From Stenotrophomonas sepilia (GTDB taxonomy: Bacteria; Pseudomonadota; Gammaproteobacteria; Xanthomonadales; Xanthomonadaceae), in assembly GCF_003244875.1 (NCBI RefSeq), contig NZ_LXXZ01000040.1, positions 186,001 through 250,000 on the forward strand: a stretch of DNA of 64,000 bases, written 5' to 3'. Shown one piece after another: positions 8,826 through 17,631 of this stretch (positions are counted from its first letter, which is position 1; each line of letters starts with the position of its first letter). The position numbers and the translations under genes were made by a program. The notes under the pieces are model-generated. The model was not told the origin of the DNA, did no database searches, and saw nothing but the letters and a program-made list of their open reading frames with translations.

Positions 8826-9642
8826 AGCTCTTCTCCACTTCGCCGCGCAGGCAGGCCCAGATGTCGCGGTACAGGTCGGTGAAACGGTCATCCAGCTTGA
8901 TCTCGGCCACGTTGCGCGGGCGTTCCAGATCCACGTCGAAGCTGCGCACCACGCGGCTGGCCGGACCGGATGACAGCACCACCACGCGGTCGCCCAGGGC
9001 GATCGCTTCTTCCAGATCGTGGGTGATCAGGATCACCGAGCGCCGGTCCTCCTGCCACAGGCGCAGCAGTTCGTTCTGCATCAGGTGCCGGGTGTGGATG
9101 TCCAGCGCCGAGAAAGGTTCGTCCATCAGGATCACCTTCGGCTCGACGATCAGCGCCTGCGCCATCTGCACGCGCTTGCGCTGGCCACCGGACAACTGGT
9201 GCGGATAGCGGTGCTCGAAACCGGCCAGGCCGACCTTGGCCAGCCACGCGTTGGCCTTGGCCTTGCGTTCGGCTTCGGGCACACCACGGAAGCGCAGGCC
9301 GAGCTCAACGTTCTGGTAAGCCGTCTTCCACGGCAGCAGCGCGTCCTGCTGGAACAGGTAGCCGACCGACTCCTGGACGCCGCTGACCGCACGGCCATCG
9401 ATGCTGACCTGCCCGGACGACGGCTTCAGCAGGCCCGCCACGGAATTGAGGATGGTGCTCTTGCCGCAGCCGGTCGGCCCGACGATGGCAAGGAACTCGC
9501 CGTCCCCCACCTGGATGTCGACATCACGGACGGCGGTGAATTCGCCGAAGGACATGGTCACCTTGTTGATGGCGACCATGGTCTGTGCAGGCTCCAGCTG
9601 CGGTGCGCCATTGAGCTGGCGCACGGTGGCATTGAGGGCCAT
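8809..9642 (-). CDS. ABC transporter ATP-binding protein, nitrate/sulfonate/taurine type
   Basis: A 277-residue ATPase of the SsuB/TauB family. Walker A is GPTGCGKST, the signature is LSGGQRKRVQMAQAL, Walker B is VILMDEPFSALD and the switch His lies in LITHDLEEA. A good ribosome site (GGAGGT) lies seven bases before the ATG at 9642. The gene follows the binding-protein gene by 14 bases and overlaps the permease start, so translation is probably coupled. It energises uptake by the permease at 8049. Confidence 0.94.
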   Translation of the reverse strand: MALNATVRQLNGAPQLEPAQTMVAINKVTMSFGEFTAVRDVDIQVGDGEFLAIVGPTGCGKSTILNSVAGLLKPSSGQVSIDGRAVSGVQESVGYLFQQDALLPWKTAYQNVELGLRFRGVPEAERKAKANAWLAKVGLAGFEHRYPHQLSGGQRKRVQMAQALIVEPKVILMDEPFSALDIHTRHLMQNELLRLWQEDRRSVILITHDLEEAIALGDRVVVLSSGPASRVVRSFDVDLERPRNVAEIKLDDRFTDLYRDIWACLRGEVEKSYARQD

Positions 9643-9656
9643 GGGGTTACCTCCGC

Positions 9657-10715
9657 TTACGGTTGGGCAGCCGGCGCCGCGGCGTTGGCACGCTCGACGA
9701 AGGCATTGGTGTAGGTGCGGGACAGATCGATGTTGGCCTTGGCCACATCCGTATTGAACTCGCGCAGCACCTTCAACGGCGTTTCCAGATCAGCCGGCGT
9801 GAAATGACCGTCGCGGGTGAAGATCGCGCGGGCGTTCTCCACCGCGCGCGCATAGGTGGCGCGGTCGCCGGAGACGTAGCTGTCCGGCAGCGCCGCAACG
9901 ATGTCTTCAGCACTGTTGTCGGCGATGAACTTCAACGCCATCTGCTCGGCGCGGGCGATCTTCTCGGCCGCTTCGGGGCGCTTGTCCAGGAAGCTCTGGT
10001 TGGCGTACATCACCGAGGTCGGGTACAGGCCGCCATAGACCTGGCGGGCGCCGTCATCGCTGCGCGCGTCGAGGAGGATCTTCCCGACCTTGCGCTCGGT
10101 GATCAGGGTGGCGGCCGGGTCGTAGTTGACCAGCAGGTCGATCTTGCCCTGCTCCAGCGCGGCCACCGCAGCCGCGCCCGAGCCGACGCCGATCAGCGAG
10201 ATACTGTCGACCGGGATATCGTGCTGAGCAAGGAAGTGACGGACGAAGAAGTCCGACGATGAGCCCGGCGCGGTGATCCCGACCTTCTGGCCCTTGATGG
10301 TTTCCGGGCGTGCCGGATCGAAGCTGGCATCCTCGCGGCCGGCCATCACCAGGCCGGAGTTGCGCGAGAGCAGCACGAAGGCCACCACGTCCTTGCCCTT
10401 GGCCTGCATCTGGATGGTGTGGTCGTAGAAGCCGACGGCCACGTCGGTGGAATTGGCCACCAGCGCCTGCAATACCTTGGAGCCGCCCTGGGCGAAGTTC
10501 TCGGTCTTCACCTGCAGGCCGACGTCCTTGAAGTACCCCTTGGCGTCGGCGATGAAGAACGGCAGGTTGTTGAGGTTGTAGGAGCCGACGCTGATGCGTA
10601 CCGGTGCATTGTCATCACCGCCGGCGGATGCGCCTTCGGTGCGCCCGCTGTTGCTGCATCCGGCCGCGGCCAGACCAGCCGCGCACAGCGCGGCCATCAA
10701 GAACTGCTTGTACAT
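9657..10715 (-). CDS. ABC transporter substrate-binding lipoprotein, NMT1/SsuA type
   Basis: Periplasmic binding protein of 352 residues anchored as a lipoprotein: MYKQFLMAALCAAGLAAAGC ends in the lipobox Cys. Family features are VRISVGSYNLNNLPFFIADA, YFKDVGLQV and KVGITAPGSSSDFFVRHFLA. The second of two adjacent ATG codons (10715) is chosen because GGGAGG lies too close to the first (10718). It stands 75 bases after the tautomerase gene and 14 before the ATPase gene. Ligand unknown; the fold is shared by sulfonate, taurine, nitrate and aromatic-acid binders. Confidence 0.9.
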   Translation of the reverse strand: MYKQFLMAALCAAGLAAAGCSNSGRTEGASAGGDDNAPVRISVGSYNLNNLPFFIADAKGYFKDVGLQVKTENFAQGGSKVLQALVANSTDVAVGFYDHTIQMQAKGKDVVAFVLLSRNSGLVMAGREDASFDPARPETIKGQKVGITAPGSSSDFFVRHFLAQHDIPVDSISLIGVGSGAAAVAALEQGKIDLLVNYDPAATLITERKVGKILLDARSDDGARQVYGGLYPTSVMYANQSFLDKRPEAAEKIARAEQMALKFIADNSAEDIVAALPDSYVSGDRATYARAVENARAIFTRDGHFTPADLETPLKVLREFNTDVAKANIDLSRTYTNAFVERANAAAPAAQP

Positions 10716-10790
10716 CATCCCTCCCAGGAGTGAAGCATCTACGTTGTAATGGCGGGCATGCGCACCTGCGCCGGCCCGTCCGGGTTCAGA

Positions 10791-11912
10791 TCATGCCGCT
10801 GACGTCCATTGGCGGGCTTGGGTGGAACCGGCCACGGCAAGTGCTGGCGTGGTGGCAAACACGCGTCCTTCGAACAGCCGGCGTGCGGTGCGCACGACGC
10901 TGGCAACGACCGGCGCGTCCTGCGAGCTGCGACTGAGGCCCACCTCCAGGGCCCCGCTCGGATGTTCGAGGGTAATGCTGCCGGGAACGGACAGGCATCC
11001 GACCAAAGTGTGGGCCAGCGTGCCCGGCGTAACAGCGGCGGTGGCCAGGCCGACCGCGCCGGTAATGGCCAGCGCGGTGTGGCATTGATGCGGCATGAAA
11101 TAGCGCACCTGCAGATCGCCCCCATGTTGCGGCGCCGACAGCAGCACCGGCTTCGGAATGACCTTGTTGCCGGCGTCAGCGATGCCCATGCGGGCGCCTG
11201 CCTCGATGCGCAGCGCTTCCAGCCGGCGCATGAATACCGCGTCCGCGTTCAGTTCGGCGGGCGGGGCATCGCCGCGCACGCCCAGGTCTTCGGCACGCAC
11301 CAGCATCATCGGCATCGCGCAGTCCACCAGGCTGACCGGCACGCCATCGATGGTCTCCTGCGCGTGGCCGCTGGGCAGCAGCTTGCCGGTGCGGGCGCCT
11401 GCCGCATCAAGGAAAGCGAGCCTGACCGGCGAGGCCGAGCCCGGCGCGCCGGCAATGCGCGTGTCACCGCGGTACACCACGTTGCCGCCGGGCGTTTCCA
11501 CCGTGGCGATGATCAGCTTGCCGGTGTTGACGTTGTGGATGCGCACCTCGGTCTGCGGATCCTGCGCCTGCACCAGCCCACGCTCGATGGCATACGGGCC
11601 TACGGCCGCCAGCATGTTGCCGCAGTTGGGCGAGGTATCCACCACCTGCTGCTCTACCCGTACCTGGGCGAACAGGTAGTCGACATCGGCGTCCGGACGG
11701 CTGGAGCGGTCGATGATCGCCACCTTGCTGGTCAGCGCGTTGCCACCGCCGATGCCGTCGATCTGCAACGGATGGCCCGAGCCCATCACTTCCAGCAGCA
11801 GGCGATCGCGTTCAGCGATGTCCATCGGAAGGTCGCTGGCCAGGAAGAACGGGCCTTTGGAGGTGCCGCCGCGCATGAGGACGCAGGGAATGCTGAGCAG
11901 ATCGTTGGACAT
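10791..11912 (-). CDS. 4-oxalomesaconate tautomerase-like protein (GalD/PrpF family)
   Basis: A 373-residue isomerase of the PrpF/GalD family, with the diaminopimelate epimerase-like fold. GalD interconverts tautomers of 4-oxalomesaconate in gallate breakdown; PrpF acts on aconitate esters. Family motifs are PCVLMRGGTSKGPFFLASDL, DGIGGGNALTSKVAI, DTSPNCGNMLAAVGPYAIER and MPHQCHTALAITGAVG. The length and the SPNCGN motif fit GalD best. The start at 11912 follows the recognised N-terminus; a longer frame runs back through the promoter. It is first in the operon with the ABC transporter and faces the LysR gene at 12022. No other gallate-pathway gene is in the window, so the substrate is open. 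Confidence 0.85.
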   Translation of the reverse strand: MSNDLLSIPCVLMRGGTSKGPFFLASDLPMDIAERDRLLLEVMGSGHPLQIDGIGGGNALTSKVAIIDRSSRPDADVDYLFAQVRVEQQVVDTSPNCGNMLAAVGPYAIERGLVQAQDPQTEVRIHNVNTGKLIIATVETPGGNVVYRGDTRIAGAPGSASPVRLAFLDAAGARTGKLLPSGHAQETIDGVPVSLVDCAMPMMLVRAEDLGVRGDAPPAELNADAVFMRRLEALRIEAGARMGIADAGNKVIPKPVLLSAPQHGGDLQVRYFMPHQCHTALAITGAVGLATAAVTPGTLAHTLVGCLSVPGSITLEHPSGALEVGLSRSSQDAPVVASVVRTARRLFEGRVFATTPALAVAGSTQARQWTSAA

Positions 11913-12021
11913 ACGTGTGCTAGATTGATGCGTATAGGGGATGAATGACCCCTCTGTGATTCGATACTGGCATGACCCCAATTGATCTGTGAATTGCTGA
12001 TTTTTGGATGATTGATACCCC
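11913..12021. promoter_or_regulatory. Divergent promoter region between tautomerase and LysR genes
   Basis: A 109-base, relatively AT-rich gap between two diverging starts, where LysR regulators usually bind. It holds a short inverted repeat, AGGGG-N8-CCCCT, at 11936-11953. I cannot assign -35 and -10 boxes with confidence. Confidence 0.4.
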
Positions 12022-12924
12022 ATGAGCATCAATTGCGAAATCCTGGATCTACGCGCCTTCCTGCTGGTCTCGGAGACCCGCAGCTTCCATCGCGCCGCAG
12101 AAATCCTGCACGTCTCCCAGCCAGCACTCAGCCGCCGCATCCAGAAACTGGAGCAGGCGGTGGGGTCGCCGCTGCTGGAGCGCACCACGCGCAGCGTCAG
12201 CACTACCGCCGTCGGCGAGAACCTGCTGCCGCTGGTGCGCCGCATGCTGGAGGAGTTCGATGGCTCGCTGTTCTCACTGCGTGGCCGCGAAGACACCCGC
12301 GGCGCTACCGTGACCATCGCGTGCCTGCCGACGGCGGCGTTCTACTTCCTGCCCAGCGTGATGGCGCGTTTCCACGAAGCGCACCCGAACGTGCGCTTCC
12401 GCATCCTGGATATCCCGGCGACGGAGGGTCTGCAGGCAGTGGAACGTGGTGAAGTCGAGTTCGGCATCAACTTCATGGGCGCCAACGATCCGAATCTCGA
12501 TTTCGACGTGCTCGCTGAAGATCCATTCGTGCTGGCATGCCGCCGCGATCATCCTCTGGCACGCAAGCGCAAGGTGGAATGGGCCGACCTGGCCGAGCAC
12601 CAGCTGATCACCGTGCATCGCACCAGCGGTAACCGCACGCTGCTGGATGGTGCGCTGGCGCGCGAGAACCTCAAGTTGAGCTGGCACTATGAAGTGACGC
12701 ACCTGTCGACGTCACTGGGCATGGTCGAGGCCGGTATCGGCGTGTCGGTGCTACCGAAGATGGCCACGCCGGACGGGGATCACCCCACCCTGGTGACACG
12801 CGCGATCGGCAACCCGGTGGTGTCACGCACGATCGGCATCGTCCGCCGCCGCGGCGCCCTGCTCTCGCCCACGGCGGAGCGATTCCTGCAGATGCTGATG
12901 AGCCAGTGGCGCGGGGAGGCGTGA
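12022..12924 (+). CDS. LysR-family regulator of the tautomerase/ABC operon
   Basis: A 300-residue LysR regulator. The N-terminal winged helix reads LRAFLLVSETRSFHRAAEIL followed by SQPALSRRIQKLEQAVG. The effector domain starts near residue 90 (RGATVTIACLPTAAFYFLPS). It is divergent from the GalD-like gene and probably controls that operon in response to its substrate. The 3' third of this gene (about 12547-12886) occurs again, mutated, in the chimeric pseudogene at 19566-20164, showing an ectopic duplication. Confidence 0.93.
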   Translation: MSINCEILDLRAFLLVSETRSFHRAAEILHVSQPALSRRIQKLEQAVGSPLLERTTRSVSTTAVGENLLPLVRRMLEEFDGSLFSLRGREDTRGATVTIACLPTAAFYFLPSVMARFHEAHPNVRFRILDIPATEGLQAVERGEVEFGINFMGANDPNLDFDVLAEDPFVLACRRDHPLARKRKVEWADLAEHQLITVHRTSGNRTLLDGALARENLKLSWHYEVTHLSTSLGMVEAGIGVSVLPKMATPDGDHPTLVTRAIGNPVVSRTIGIVRRRGALLSPTAERFLQMLMSQWRGEA

Positions 12925-12985
12925 GCAACTGCGCGGTTCACGCGCCTATGCGTTCCGGCGCGCCAGACGCTGGCAGGGCCGCCCT

Positions 12986-13366
12986 TCATGACGAAGCCGC
13001 GAAGATCGACGCAATACCTGCAAGCGATCCCACGGCCACCCACGAGAGCGTGGCGAATGCAACCAGCAACACCTTCCGGTGCACGACCTGCGCTTCGTTC
13101 CGGGGCTCCGGCCGCCGCGCATAGGGCCTGGAGAAACCCAGGAGTTCGCCGGTGACTGTCAGCGCCCCCATGAAGATCAGTGCGGTCACGCAGAAACCAA
13201 AAATGGAACCAATGAGGGCCACATGCTGGGCATCGCCAATAGCCGGCTGAGTGCCGGCCAAACCCTCTACAAGCTGGCCCGTCCACCGTGCGGGCAGCCA
13301 GGCCAGGGCTGCGACAATACCGAAGTGACTGGCCACGTTGATCCAGAACCAGGATGTGGTCTTCAT
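12986..13366 (-). CDS. Small three-helix membrane protein of unknown function
   Basis: A 126-residue protein with three hydrophobic segments: WINVASHFGIVAALAWLP, VALIGSIFGFCVTALIFMGA and VLLVAFATLSWVAVGSLAGI. A basic stretch (RPYARRPEPR) lies before the last segment. The start at 13366 (MKTTSWFWINV) is chosen because the first membrane helix begins there. No family recognised. It is followed upstream by another small membrane protein in the same direction. Confidence 0.65.
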   Translation of the reverse strand: MKTTSWFWINVASHFGIVAALAWLPARWTGQLVEGLAGTQPAIGDAQHVALIGSIFGFCVTALIFMGALTVTGELLGFSRPYARRPEPRNEAQVVHRKVLLVAFATLSWVAVGSLAGIASIFAASS

Positions 13367-13444
13367 GACGTCAGCGTTTCCGGTGTTGGCCAGTGGTGGG
13401 CATCGTGACGCCTGCGTCAGCCCCGCACAACCCTGCATGGGGAA

Positions 13445-13466
13445 GCCGGCCAGCGGCCGGCACTAC
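13445..13466 (-). repeat. SMAG-type palindrome
   Basis: Read on the minus strand it is GTAG followed by an imperfect palindrome (TGCCGGCCGCTGGCCGGC). This is the layout of the S. maltophilia GTAG repeats. It lies between the two small membrane-protein genes. The same unit recurs at 63157 and, with one changed end, at 41980. Confidence 0.7.
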
Positions 13467-13474
13467 CCGGGCGA

Positions 13475-14002
13475 TCAGCCTGCGGTTTCCAGCCCCTTGC
13501 CTGCCGCATCCATCCGCAGCGAGGCCAGGTATCGGCCGTACTTGCCAACGAAGATGCCGGTGAATCCGCCTGCCAGCAGCAGGTAGGCGGCATTGAAGCC
13601 AGCATTGGCGGACAGCGACGGCGACACCGCAAATGCGACTTCGAACCCGTACTTCACCAGGAAAGTGATCAACAGCAGTGGCAGCAGGCTGAAATCCGCG
13701 TTGCGCCAGAGCTTGCCGGTACTGCGGTCCAGCGTCAGCTTCAACCGATTCAGCAGCAGCCAGGCAAGCGCGGCGCCCGTGGCGATGCCGGCCAGCCATT
13801 CGCTCCAGGCGCTCAGCGACGCGCCGAAGCGATGGCTGACCGACCACGCACCCCAGACGGCGAACAAGGCGGGTACGATCGCCAGCTTCTGCAGCGAGGT
13901 CTCGGCCGGCTTCATGGCGGCGATGCCACGGGTGACCAGGAAGGCCAGCAGCAGCCAGACCCAGATCGGCGTCTGCGAGGCGAGATGCTGGAGCATGTTC
14001 AT
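13475..14002 (-). CDS. Multi-pass membrane protein of unknown function (DUF6622-like)
   Basis: A 175-residue protein with about five hydrophobic segments: IWVWLLLAFLVTRGIAAM, LAIVPALFAVWGAWSV, LAGIATGAALAWLLL, LLPLLLITFLVKYGFEVAFA and AAYLLLAGGFTGIFVG. The start at 14002 (MNMLQHLASQT) precedes the first helix. The general shape fits the DUF6622 group, but I am not certain. The neighbours give no functional clue. Confidence 0.7.
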   Translation of the reverse strand: MNMLQHLASQTPIWVWLLLAFLVTRGIAAMKPAETSLQKLAIVPALFAVWGAWSVSHRFGASLSAWSEWLAGIATGAALAWLLLNRLKLTLDRSTGKLWRNADFSLLPLLLITFLVKYGFEVAFAVSPSLSANAGFNAAYLLLAGGFTGIFVGKYGRYLASLRMDAAGKGLETAG

Positions 14003-14090
14003 GAGCGGTCCCCTTGGTGAGTGGTGGCGAGGTGCGCTCGCCTTGGCGCTCACTATTCGCTTCCGCCCGGGTTGCAGCCAGTGACAGCTG

Positions 14091-14975
14091 TCAGCCTTCG
14101 GGGATTACGCTGCGGGCACTGGAAATGCGCCGCCGGTACCGCGCCATCCACTCCAGCGACGGCGCAACACCGCCGAACGGGAAGAAATGCGGGCTGACCG
14201 GGCCATGGGCACTGGTCAACCCCTTCACCAGGCGGTCGACGAACGCTTCCGGCCCCGCCGTGCCGAGCAGCCGGCCGATCGAGATGCCATACCGGGCCAA
14301 CATCGATGCACTGGCGCCCACGCCGCACATTGCGGCATAGCGCAGCAGCCGGGGGATGCTGGCTGGGCCCGGCACACCGACCAGCACCGGAACCGTGATG
14401 CCACGCGCGCGCAGTGCATCCAGCCAGGCCAGCACGGTATCGGCATCGAAGGCGAACTGGGTGACGACCAAGGGGGCCATGCCACGTGCTTCGATGGCCT
14501 GGCATTTTCCCTCCAGCGCCTGCCAGCGTTCGTCACTGCTCATTACAGGATGCCCTTCCGGGTGCCCGCCGATAGCAACGACCTTGATGCCGCACCGTTC
14601 CAGAAGTCCGGCCTCGATGATCGAAATGCTGTCTGCAAACGGTCCAGCAGGCGTGGCGAGGTCACCGGCGATCACCAGGCACTGCTCGACACCAGCCTCG
14701 CTGGCCGCGCGCTCAAGGAACCGCCCGAGTACCGCGCGCGAGCCGATACGGCGCGCAGACAGATGCGGCATCGGCTCGAAGCCGAGCGCGCGCACCGTGC
14801 GTGCGGCGGCCAGGCGTGCGTCGTCATCCTCGCTGGCCAGCCAGGGAATGGAGATGATCGTGCCGCGCGGTATGCGGTCAGCCTCGGCGCGCAGCGCGGG
14901 CATGGCCTTCGCGCTGACCTCCAATGAAAAGGTGTTGATGAAGGCTTCCGCCCGCAGTGATCCAGGTACGGGCAT
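14091..14975 (-). CDS. MetF-like methylenetetrahydrofolate reductase-family protein
   Basis: A 294-residue TIM-barrel protein resembling MetF. Family traits are HLSARRIGSRAVLGRFLERA, CLVIAGDLATPAGPFADS, VVAIGGHPEGHPVMSSDERW, VTQFAFDADTVLAWLDALRA and VPVLVGVPGPASIPRLLRYA. The ATG at 14975 overlaps the stop of the MetR-like gene by one base (TGATG), so the two are co-transcribed and translationally coupled. The locus is divergent from an FMN reductase, mesX and mesD. It differs from canonical MetF in the N-terminal region and may be a specialised paralogue supplying or recovering a methyl group, which is inference. It could also belong to one-carbon demethylation pathways. Confidence 0.75.
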   Translation of the reverse strand: MPVPGSLRAEAFINTFSLEVSAKAMPALRAEADRIPRGTIISIPWLASEDDDARLAAARTVRALGFEPMPHLSARRIGSRAVLGRFLERAASEAGVEQCLVIAGDLATPAGPFADSISIIEAGLLERCGIKVVAIGGHPEGHPVMSSDERWQALEGKCQAIEARGMAPLVVTQFAFDADTVLAWLDALRARGITVPVLVGVPGPASIPRLLRYAAMCGVGASASMLARYGISIGRLLGTAGPEAFVDRLVKGLTSAHGPVSPHFFPFGGVAPSLEWMARYRRRISSARSVIPEG

Positions 14976-15889
14976 CAACGGGCTCCGTCTGCGTTGCCGG
15001 CAAGCGGCGAGCTGTTGCGGGCCAGCTCGATGAAGGCCTGCAGGTAATCGATGCTGGTATCGGCCTCGCGCGCACCCAGATAGATCTGCTTGGGGATGCC
15101 CTTGGCACCCAGGCGTACGGGCACCACGTCCATGCGCGCGGCGTACTCCTCCACCAGCCAGCGCGGCATGGCGGCCACGCCGCGGCCGCTGGCCACCATC
15201 TGCATCATGATGTCGGTGGTTTCAATGGCCTTGTGGCGCCGCGGGGTGATGCCGGCCGGCAGCAGGAACTGGTTGTAGATGTCCAGGCGCTCGAACGGCA
15301 CCGGGTAGCTGATCAGCACTTCCTGGCTGAGCTGGCGCGGCTTTACGTGGTCCACCTTGGCCAGGGCGTGGTTGCTGGCCACCACCAGCACCTGCTCGTA
15401 GTCGAACACCGGGATGAACTTCAGGCCTGGCTTCAGCAGCGGGTCGGGGGTGACCAGCAGGTCGATCTCGTAGCCGAACAAGGCGCCGATACCGCCGAAC
15501 TGGAATTTCTGCTTGACGTCCACATCCACATCCGGCCACGCGGCCAGATACGGCGAGACGATCTTCAGCAGCCACTGGTAGCAGGGGTGGCATTCCATGC
15601 CGATGCGCAGCGCGCCGCGCTCGCCCTGGGCAAACTGGCGCAGGCGCTCCTCGGCCAGGTCCAGCTGCGGCAGCACCCGGTTGGCGACTGCCAGCAGATA
15701 TTGCCCGGCCTGGGTCAGCCGCAGGCTGCGGCCTTCGCGCAGCCAGACATCGGTACCCAGCTGCTGCTCCAGCTTCTTCATGCTGTGGCTGAGCGCCGAC
15801 TGGGTCAGGTTGAGCACGCCGGCCGCTGCGGTGAGCGAGCCCTGCTGCTCGACCTGCTGCACGATGCTGAGGTGGATCCGCTCCAACAT
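14975..15889 (-). CDS. MetR-like LysR-family regulator
   Basis: A 304-residue LysR regulator resembling MetR, the homocysteine-responsive activator of methionine genes. N-terminus: MLERIHLSIVQQVEQQGSLT then NLTQSALSHSMKKLEQQLG. MetR-like effector-domain motifs are ALRIGMECHPCYQWL, DLLVTPDPL and SGRGVAAMPRWLVEE. The start at 15889 aligns with the MetR N-terminus; a GTG at 15904 would add five residues. It is divergent from the FMN reductase-mesX-mesD genes, with a palindrome between them, and overlaps the MetF-like gene downstream. It probably controls both sides. Confidence 0.88.
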   Translation of the reverse strand: MLERIHLSIVQQVEQQGSLTAAAGVLNLTQSALSHSMKKLEQQLGTDVWLREGRSLRLTQAGQYLLAVANRVLPQLDLAEERLRQFAQGERGALRIGMECHPCYQWLLKIVSPYLAAWPDVDVDVKQKFQFGGIGALFGYEIDLLVTPDPLLKPGLKFIPVFDYEQVLVVASNHALAKVDHVKPRQLSQEVLISYPVPFERLDIYNQFLLPAGITPRRHKAIETTDIMMQMVASGRGVAAMPRWLVEEYAARMDVVPVRLGAKGIPKQIYLGAREADTSIDYLQAFIELARNSSPLAGNADGAR

Positions 15890-15915
15890 AAAGATGAATC
15901 TCACTCATGGATAGG

Positions 15916-15938
15916 TGAAGTAATACCATTTTACGTCA
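15916..15938. promoter_or_regulatory. Imperfect palindrome between MetR-like and FMN reductase genes
   Basis: Half-sites TGA-N-GTAA and TTAC-N-TCA face each other across a 23-base interval, with 16 of 23 positions symmetric. The dyad, centred 38 bases before the FMN reductase start, suits a LysR-type regulator. It partly resembles the TGAA...TTCA MetR box. Confidence 0.5.
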
Positions 15939-15964
15939 TGGAAAGGCATGGCTAGGATCGGGTC

Positions 15965-16558
15965 ATGCCTTCATCCCAACGCCCCCTCCGAATCGTCGCC
16001 GTCTCCGGTGGACTGCAGCGCCCCTCCCGGGCCGCCACCCTCGCCGAGCACCTGCTGGGCCTGATCGGCGACAACATGCGCAGCGAACAACAGCTGATCG
16101 AACTCGGCGAACTGGCGCCGCAGCTGGCCGGTGCGCTGTGGCGTTCGCAGCTCCCGGAGGTTGTCGAGCGCCAGCTGGTGGCCGTCGAACGGGCCGATGT
16201 GCTCGTGGTGAGCACGCCGGTCTATCGAGGCTCCTACACAGGGCTGTTCAAGCACTTCTTCGACTTCATCGACCAGGACGCGCTGGTCGATACCCCCATC
16301 CTGCTGGCCGCGACCGGCGGCAGTGACCGCCATGCACTGGTGATCGATCACCAGCTGCGGCCGCTTTTCAGCTTCTTCCAGGCCCGCACCCTGCCCCTGG
16401 GCGTGTATGCCACCGACCGCGATTTCGCCGAGGGGCGCGTGCACAACGAAGCGCTGATCCAGCGCGCACGACTGGCGGTGCAGCGCGCAATGCCGCTGCT
16501 TGCGCTGTCCAATCGCCGCGCGCCAGTCGCCGCCGCTGAGGCCATCGAAGCCCTTTGA
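15965..16558 (+). CDS. NAD(P)H-dependent FMN reductase (MsuE/SsuE family)
   Basis: A 197-residue flavodoxin-fold reductase. Motifs: VAVSGGLQRPSRAATLAEHL (FMN phosphate loop), VLVVSTPVYRGSYTGLFKHF and LAATGGSDRHALVIDHQLRP. These enzymes deliver reduced FMN to partner oxygenases or radical-free flavin chemistry. It leads the mesX-mesD operon, so it most likely supplies reducing power to the oxygen-dependent MesX/MesD system. A role with a sulfonate monooxygenase is less likely because none is nearby. Confidence 0.88.
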   Translation: MPSSQRPLRIVAVSGGLQRPSRAATLAEHLLGLIGDNMRSEQQLIELGELAPQLAGALWRSQLPEVVERQLVAVERADVLVVSTPVYRGSYTGLFKHFFDFIDQDALVDTPILLAATGGSDRHALVIDHQLRPLFSFFQARTLPLGVYATDRDFAEGRVHNEALIQRARLAVQRAMPLLALSNRRAPVAAAEAIEAL

Positions 16559-16614
16559 ATGCCAGATGCCGCCGACCTGCATCTGGATGTCACCCTGCAA
16601 ACGGAACGCCGCCC

Positions 16615-17592
16615 ATGACGAACGACGCTTTCACCTTCAGCATCACGCGCATCCCGTTCAACGAGGACTACCAGCCGGCCGAAGGCACGCGCATCACCAC
16701 CAACTTCGCCAACCTGGCGCGCGGCGCGTCCCGGCAGGAAAACCTGCGCAACACCATCCGCATGATCAACAACCGCTTCAATGATCTGGCGCATTGGGAC
16801 AACCCAAGCGCCGATCGCTACGCGGTCGAGCTGGACATCATCTCGGTGGAGATGCACATCGATGGCAACGCGGGCAGCGACCCCTTTCCCTTGATAGAAG
16901 TGCTGCGCCCGACCATCGTCGACACGCACACCGGCGCACGCACCGAAGGCATCGTCGGCAACAACTTCTCGTCCTATGTCCGTGACTACGACTTCAGCGT
17001 GGTTCTTCCGGCCAGCAACGAAGGCAAGGACACCTTCGGCCTTCCGGAGGGCTTTGGCGACCTGCATGGCAAGCTGTTCCAGCACTTCCTGCGCTCGGAC
17101 GCCTACCGCGCCAACTTCAGCAAGGGGCCGGTGATCTGCATCAGTGTTTCCAGCAGCAGGACCTACCACCGCACCGAGAACCACCATCCGATCCTGGGCG
17201 TGGAATACCGCCAGGGCGAGTCCTCCCCCACTGACCAGTATTTCGACAAGATGGGCCTGCAGGTGCGCTACTTCATGCCACCGGGCAGCGTGGCGCCGCT
17301 TGCCTTCTACTTCCAGGGCGACCTGCTGGGAGACTACTCGAACCTGGAACTGATCGGCACCATCAGCACGATGGAAGCTTTCCAGAAGATCTACCGCCCG
17401 GAGATCTACAACGCCAACTCCGTGGCCGGCAAGGTCTACCAGCCCAGCCTGAAGCACCAGGATTACTCCTCCACCCGCATCGTCTACGACCGCGAAGAGC
17501 GCAGCCAGCTGGCCGTCAAGCAGGGCCGGTTCACCGAAGAACACTTCATCAAGCCGTACCGCGCCGTGCTTGAGCAGTGGGCCGCCCGCTGA
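16615..17592 (+). CDS. mesX: MesX, DUF1852 protein of the MesD methionine synthase system
   Basis: A 325-residue protein of family DUF1852 (FSITRIPFNEDYQPAEGTRI, TTNFANLARGASRQENLRNT, RMINNRFNDLAHWDNPSADR). Genetic work on other bacteria named this family MesX because it is needed with MesD to make methionine without folate (recalled). The ATG at 16615 is used; upstream codons in the same frame are TTG. It lies 56 bases after the FMN reductase gene and 39 before mesD. Its biochemical role is unknown; it may prepare the methyl donor. Confidence 0.9.
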   Translation: MTNDAFTFSITRIPFNEDYQPAEGTRITTNFANLARGASRQENLRNTIRMINNRFNDLAHWDNPSADRYAVELDIISVEMHIDGNAGSDPFPLIEVLRPTIVDTHTGARTEGIVGNNFSSYVRDYDFSVVLPASNEGKDTFGLPEGFGDLHGKLFQHFLRSDAYRANFSKGPVICISVSSSRTYHRTENHHPILGVEYRQGESSPTDQYFDKMGLQVRYFMPPGSVAPLAFYFQGDLLGDYSNLELIGTISTMEAFQKIYRPEIYNANSVAGKVYQPSLKHQDYSSTRIVYDREERSQLAVKQGRFTEEHFIKPYRAVLEQWAAR

Positions 17593-17631
17593 TCCATCGA
17601 TTTCCCATTCGCCCCCAGGACACACCACACG

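Noticed and set aside
16348-17628. 426-codon minus-strand frame
   Set aside because: Antisense to mesX and the FMN reductase gene; no domain.
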